From: a virus
Direction: 5' to 3' (one strand)
Length of the DNA: 29,121 bases
IMG/VR virus record: IMGVR_UViG_3300025601_000084
Coordinates: 1 to 29,121 of that record
Of this stretch, positions 28,764 through 29,121 are shown one piece after another (within the stretch, counting starts at the first letter, position 1; every line of letters starts with the position of its first letter). The translations under genes and the position numbers were made by a program. Below the pieces are notes generated by a model. That model did no database searches. It was not told the origin of the DNA and saw only the letters and a program-made list of their open reading frames with translations.

Positions 28764-28891
28764 GCCCCCGCTATGTCCACCCGGATACGCTGGCAATTGC
28801 GAAGCTGGTGGCCCGGGCGACTCATATCCCGCTAGCTGAGGCCATAGAAGACCAACTGGAGCTTTTCGAAAATGAAGGGGTATCAAAATGA
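28760..28891 (+). CDS. 43-residue hypothetical protein
   Basis: A short frame (MSPRYVHPDTLAIAKLVARA... ending FENEGVSK) starting in an ATGA overlap with the preceding gene and ending in another ATGA with the following gene. The centre is an amphipathic helix-like segment (LAIAKLVARATHIPLAEAIED) of the kind seen in ribbon-helix-helix or small regulatory proteins, but this is only a pattern. The double overlap makes the gene convincing. Confidence 0.65.
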   Translation: MSPRYVHPDTLAIAKLVARATHIPLAEAIEDQLELFENEGVSK

Positions 28892-29121
28892 GCACGAAGG
28901 AAAGCAGTGTGTACTTTTGGAACACGGGCGACGTTGGACGTATGGCGGGCGACTGTGGCAACCACTGGTTCGAACCGGCAAGCCTAAGATTCTTTGGTAG
29001 CCGCGTGAGTTCCACCGTGTATGGTGGCCGCTATTTTGTTTCGAGTGAGCAGGGCGGGCGCGACATATGGGGCGGGGAACGCCGCTACAGTGTGCGTGAG
29101 GTGACCTACCTTGACGGCCAC
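28888..29121 (+). CDS. conserved small actinophage protein, 3' end cut off
   Basis: Seventy-eight codons are visible, open to the window edge. The pattern WFEPASLRFFGSRVSSTVYGG, then YFVSSEQGG..., then RYSVREVTYLDG matches a small protein I recognise as widespread in Actinobacteria-infecting phages (F-DP-T-RFFGSRV... and R-YTVR), function unknown. It starts in an ATGA overlap with the previous gene. The recognition rests on memory of the pattern; the full C-terminus is outside the window. Confidence 0.7.
   Translation, partial: MSTKESSVYFWNTGDVGRMAGDCGNHWFEPASLRFFGSRVSSTVYGGRYFVSSEQGGRDIWGGERRYSVREVTYLDGH

Noticed and set aside
1-29121. CRISPR array, integrase, repressor, transposase or rRNA.
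   Set aside because: None seen. The only tandem repeats are two copies of 25 bp and two of 52 bp, too few and without spacers of a CRISPR type.

Overview
This window is part of a tailed double-stranded DNA phage genome (or a prophage; no integrase, repressor or host gene is visible). A 1482-residue tape measure protein, two major-tail-type proteins and the absence of any sheath gene point to a long non-contractile tail (siphovirus morphology). An actinobacterial host is my inference. It rests on an r1t-type small holin, a head-tail gene order typical of actinophages, many GTG/TTG starts, and promoters of the TAnnnT type that often produce leaderless messages. Base composition is moderate, not the high GC of Mycobacterium or Streptomyces phages.

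Layout. (1) Positions 1-1573, + strand: tail of an unknown gene, a small unknown gene, a T4-type polynucleotide kinase/phosphatase, a 46-residue membrane peptide and a small unknown gene, closed by a terminator at about 1588-1624. (2) 1646-2228, - strand: a holin, a second small membrane protein and a 26-residue Cys-containing peptide. (3) 2286-3284, + strand: a DEDD-type 3'-5' exonuclease with a zinc ribbon and a frameshifted small gene; this + strand island splits the lysis genes. (4) 3391-24964, - strand, read from right to left: terminase small and large subunits, portal, a zinc-finger HNH/endonuclease VII-type gene, capsid protease/scaffold, decoration protein, major capsid protein, head-tail connectors, tail terminator region, two paralogous tail tube proteins, a -1 frameshifted tail assembly chaperone, tape measure, minor tail proteins, small fibre-like proteins, a glycine-rich adhesin-like protein, an M23 endolysin and an XhlA-like membrane protein. 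(5) 24965-25340: no protein gene. It holds a + strand tRNA-like RNA with its own promoter and terminator, a second tiny promoter-terminator unit, and a 52-bp element duplicated at 141-bp spacing. (6) 25341-25820, - strand: a second HNH gene. (7) 25821-26154: a control region packed with palindromes and a tandem repeat, between diverging gene arms. (8) 26155-29121, + strand: small unknown genes, a GY-repeat protein, an orphan DNA methyltransferase and a cluster of ATGA-overlapping small genes running off the end.

How it works together. The minus-strand block packages DNA (terminase), builds the head (portal, protease/scaffold, capsid, decoration), joins it to the tail (adaptor, stopper, HK97-gp10-like, terminator), builds the tail (tube proteins, chaperone, tape measure, tip and fibres) and lyses the cell (M23 lysin, holins). 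The most striking non-gene signal is a repeated extended -10 promoter, TGn-TAnnnT. In at least nine places it lies exactly six bases before a start codon, so that the message would begin at the start codon itself; elsewhere it sits upstream of a short leader with a good Shine-Dalgarno site. This breaks the late block into many separately promoted units. Internal terminators (18366-18401 after the capsid gene, about 14814-14845 after the tail tube gene) match that picture.
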